Source: Myxococcales bacterium (GTDB taxonomy: Bacteria > Myxococcota_A > Polyangia > Haliangiales > Haliangiaceae). From it: a stretch of DNA of 64,000 nt. Below are positions 62,900 to 64,000 of the stretch, one piece after another. Both the position numbers and the translations under genes were made by a program. The DNA is taken from the NCBI GenBank assembly GCA_028287135.1, contig JAQBQE010000024.1, positions 1 to 64,000 on the forward strand, read 5' to 3'. Within the stretch, counting starts at the first letter, position 1, and each line of letters opens with the position of its first letter. The notes beneath the pieces were generated by a model that did not search any database, was not told where the DNA came from, and was given only the letters and a program-made list of their open reading frames with translations.

Positions 62900-63481
62900 G
62901 TGTCTCACATCCTCATCCTGTATGCCTCGCACTACGGACAGACCCGGAAGATCGCCGTCCGCATCTCCGAGGTGCTGCACGAACAGGGGATCAACTTCAC
63001 GCTGGTGGACGCCGGCGGACCGACGTTGCCTCCGTCGCCGGAGGCATACGATGTCGTCGTGATCGGCTCACGCGTCGAGGCCGGCAAGCATGCGCGCGAC
63101 ATCCGCAGCTACATCCACACGCATCAGGAAGCGTTGCAGCATCGGCCCACGGCGTTCTTCTCGGTCAGCATGGCCGCGTCCACCGTCGAGCTCGGCGACG
63201 ATCCCAACGGGTACCTGCGAGCGACGTTCGAGGAGCTGGACTGGAGACCGCAGCTCGCCGCCGCGTTCGCCGGGAAGCTCGCGTATCGCGAGTACGGCTG
63301 GTTTCTTCGGGTCGTGATGAAGATGGTCAGTCGCAGCGCAGGACATCCCATCGACACGTCGCGCAATCACGAGCTGACGGACTGGACGGCGGTTCGCAAC
63401 TTCGCGCTCGACCTCGTGCGGCTCGCGCTGCCGTCGGAGATCCCGATGCTGCCGCGCACACGACCGGCACCACGTGCGTGA
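62900..63481 (+). CDS. HemG-like flavodoxin-family protein
   Basis: A 193-residue protein with GTG start. The FMN phosphate loop is ILILYASHYGQTRKIAVRI, and the flavin-contact region VVVIGSRVEAGKHARDIRSYIHTHQEAL follows, as in menaquinone-dependent protoporphyrinogen IX dehydrogenase HemG. A longer, HemG-type insert (YREYGWFLRVVMKMVSRSAGHPIDTSRNHELTDW) is present. HemG oxidises protoporphyrinogen in haem synthesis. No other hem gene is in the window; a general flavodoxin-type quinone reductase is the alternative. It is convergent with the cysteine-synthase-like gene, three bases apart. Confidence 0.82.
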   Translation: MSHILILYASHYGQTRKIAVRISEVLHEQGINFTLVDAGGPTLPPSPEAYDVVVIGSRVEAGKHARDIRSYIHTHQEALQHRPTAFFSVSMAASTVELGDDPNGYLRATFEELDWRPQLAAAFAGKLAYREYGWFLRVVMKMVSRSAGHPIDTSRNHELTDWTAVRNFALDLVRLALPSEIPMLPRTRPAPRA

Positions 63482-63484
63482 CGG

Positions 63485-64000
63485 CTACTCGGGAAGCTTG
63501 ATCGTCGCGGCCTCGCGGGCCATCCACGCCTGCATCCACGCCGTCGACTTGTAGCGATCCCACTGATCGGCCGCGATCGTGACGACCGGCCCGTGCAGAT
63601 CACCGCGCTGCGCCGCGCGAACTGCGGCGACGACGTTGACGCCGGTCGATCCACCGACGGTCAGGCCCTCTTCCTTGACCAGGCGCTCGACCATCGCGAA
63701 CGCCTCGGCATCGCTCACGCTCTCGCCGCGATCGAGATAGTCGCGGTGGAGATTGCCCGGGACCGAGCCCGAGCCGATGCCCTCGACGGCGAACGGACCA
63801 TCGGGACCGAGCGTGCCGGTGTTGACCCACGACGCGATCGAGCTGCCGACCGGATCGGCGAGCACGACCTGCGTCTTCGGATCGTGCTCTTTCATCCGCT
63901 TGCCGACCCCGGTGATCGTGCCGCCGGTGCCCGACGAGCACACGAAGGCACCGATCGTGGCGTGCCCGAGCTCCTTCATCTGCGCGAGGATCTCCTCGCC
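63485..64000 (-). CDS. PLP-dependent cysteine synthase/cystathionine beta-synthase-family protein, C-terminal part
   Basis: The frame is open to the window edge, so about 172 residues of the C-terminal half are present and the start is outside. The PLP phosphate loop is in SSGTGGTITGVGKRMKE. The following parts ADPVGSSIASW, FAVEGIGSGSVPGNL and EEGLTVGGSTGVNVVAAVRAA are family-typical. The ADPVGS and VEGIG phrases favour cystathionine beta-synthase over O-acetylserine sulfhydrylase. No CBS domain pair follows; the end is DQWDRYKSTAWMQAW then EAATIKLPE. It should make cysteine or cystathionine with PLP. Confidence 0.82.
   Translation of the reverse strand, partial: GEEILAQMKELGHATIGAFVCSSGTGGTITGVGKRMKEHDPKTQVVLADPVGSSIASWVNTGTLGPDGPFAVEGIGSGSVPGNLHRDYLDRGESVSDAEAFAMVERLVKEEGLTVGGSTGVNVVAAVRAAQRGDLHGPVVTIAADQWDRYKSTAWMQAWMAREAATIKLPE

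Overview
The window is about two thirds G+C, densely coded on both strands, and carries typical Myxococcota (myxobacterial) gene content: Hanks-type Ser/Thr kinases, an FHA-type sigma-54 activator, a sigma-70-like protein that resembles the Myxococcales-specific family, about fifteen predicted lipoproteins (many with Gly/Ser-, Asp- or Cys-rich low-complexity stretches), MopE-like Cys/Asn motifs, TonB/AgmX-like C-terminal tails and a LexA preceded by myxobacterial-type GTTCAG boxes. I infer a free-living myxobacterium; a Kofleriaceae/Haliangium-like member of the Nannocystineae is plausible but not proven. No insertion sequence, prophage, CRISPR array or rRNA operon is visible.

Layout. 0-3 kb: the end of an RdgB-like NTP pyrophosphatase, a metallo-beta-lactamase-fold hydrolase, a VapBC-type toxin-antitoxin pair and a HEAT-like protein. 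3-6.3 kb: lexA with a self-control region and a large TonB-like envelope protein. 6.2-11.4 kb: a cold-shock protein, then (minus strand) a sigma-like factor coupled to an orphan FlhA/SctV export gate, and (plus strand) a ClpX-like ATPase without a zinc domain. 11.4-19.7 kb: murA, then a tightly packed plus-strand run of a receptor kinase, a porin-like barrel with a CxxCH haem motif, three lipoproteins (two of them c-type cytochromes), a short-form hisG and a hypothetical gene. 19.7-22.8 kb: two tandem MopE-like lipoprotein paralogues. 22.8-39.6 kb: genes of lipoate and 2-oxoacid dehydrogenase metabolism (lipB, lpd, E1alpha, E2, E1beta), dispersed and interrupted by a histidine kinase/response regulator pair, a mosaic DUF4139 lipoprotein, several secreted proteins and an FHA/sigma-54 regulator. 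39.7-49.7 kb: a second two-component pair (PAS kinase plus receiver-HDOD), two tandem cytosolic Ser/Thr kinases and two overlapping lipoproteins. 49.7-56.1 kb: a J-domain protein, a methyltransferase, a GT-C-like membrane protein, a metE remnant, a SpoIID-like protein, a CPBP protease and tRNA-Leu(GAG). 56.1-64 kb: a receiver protein, a compatible-solute ABC transporter with fused permease/binding protein, DoxX, and a set of redox/stress-type genes (CBS pair, MDR dehydrogenase, PfkB kinase, BON, HemG-like flavodoxin), ending in a cysteine-synthase-family gene cut by the window edge.

How the genes fit together. The lipoate genes supply and use the same cofactor: LipB starts lipoylation, the E2 carries the lipoyl lysine, Lpd reoxidises it, and E1alpha/E1beta decarboxylate the oxoacid. 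In myxobacteria this complex feeds branched-chain fatty acid synthesis. The porin/cytochrome run looks like a candidate outer-membrane electron or metal handling unit. The two kinase-rich blocks and two HK/RR pairs are signalling modules whose targets cannot be read from the window. All functional statements rest on reading motifs by eye; no database search was run.
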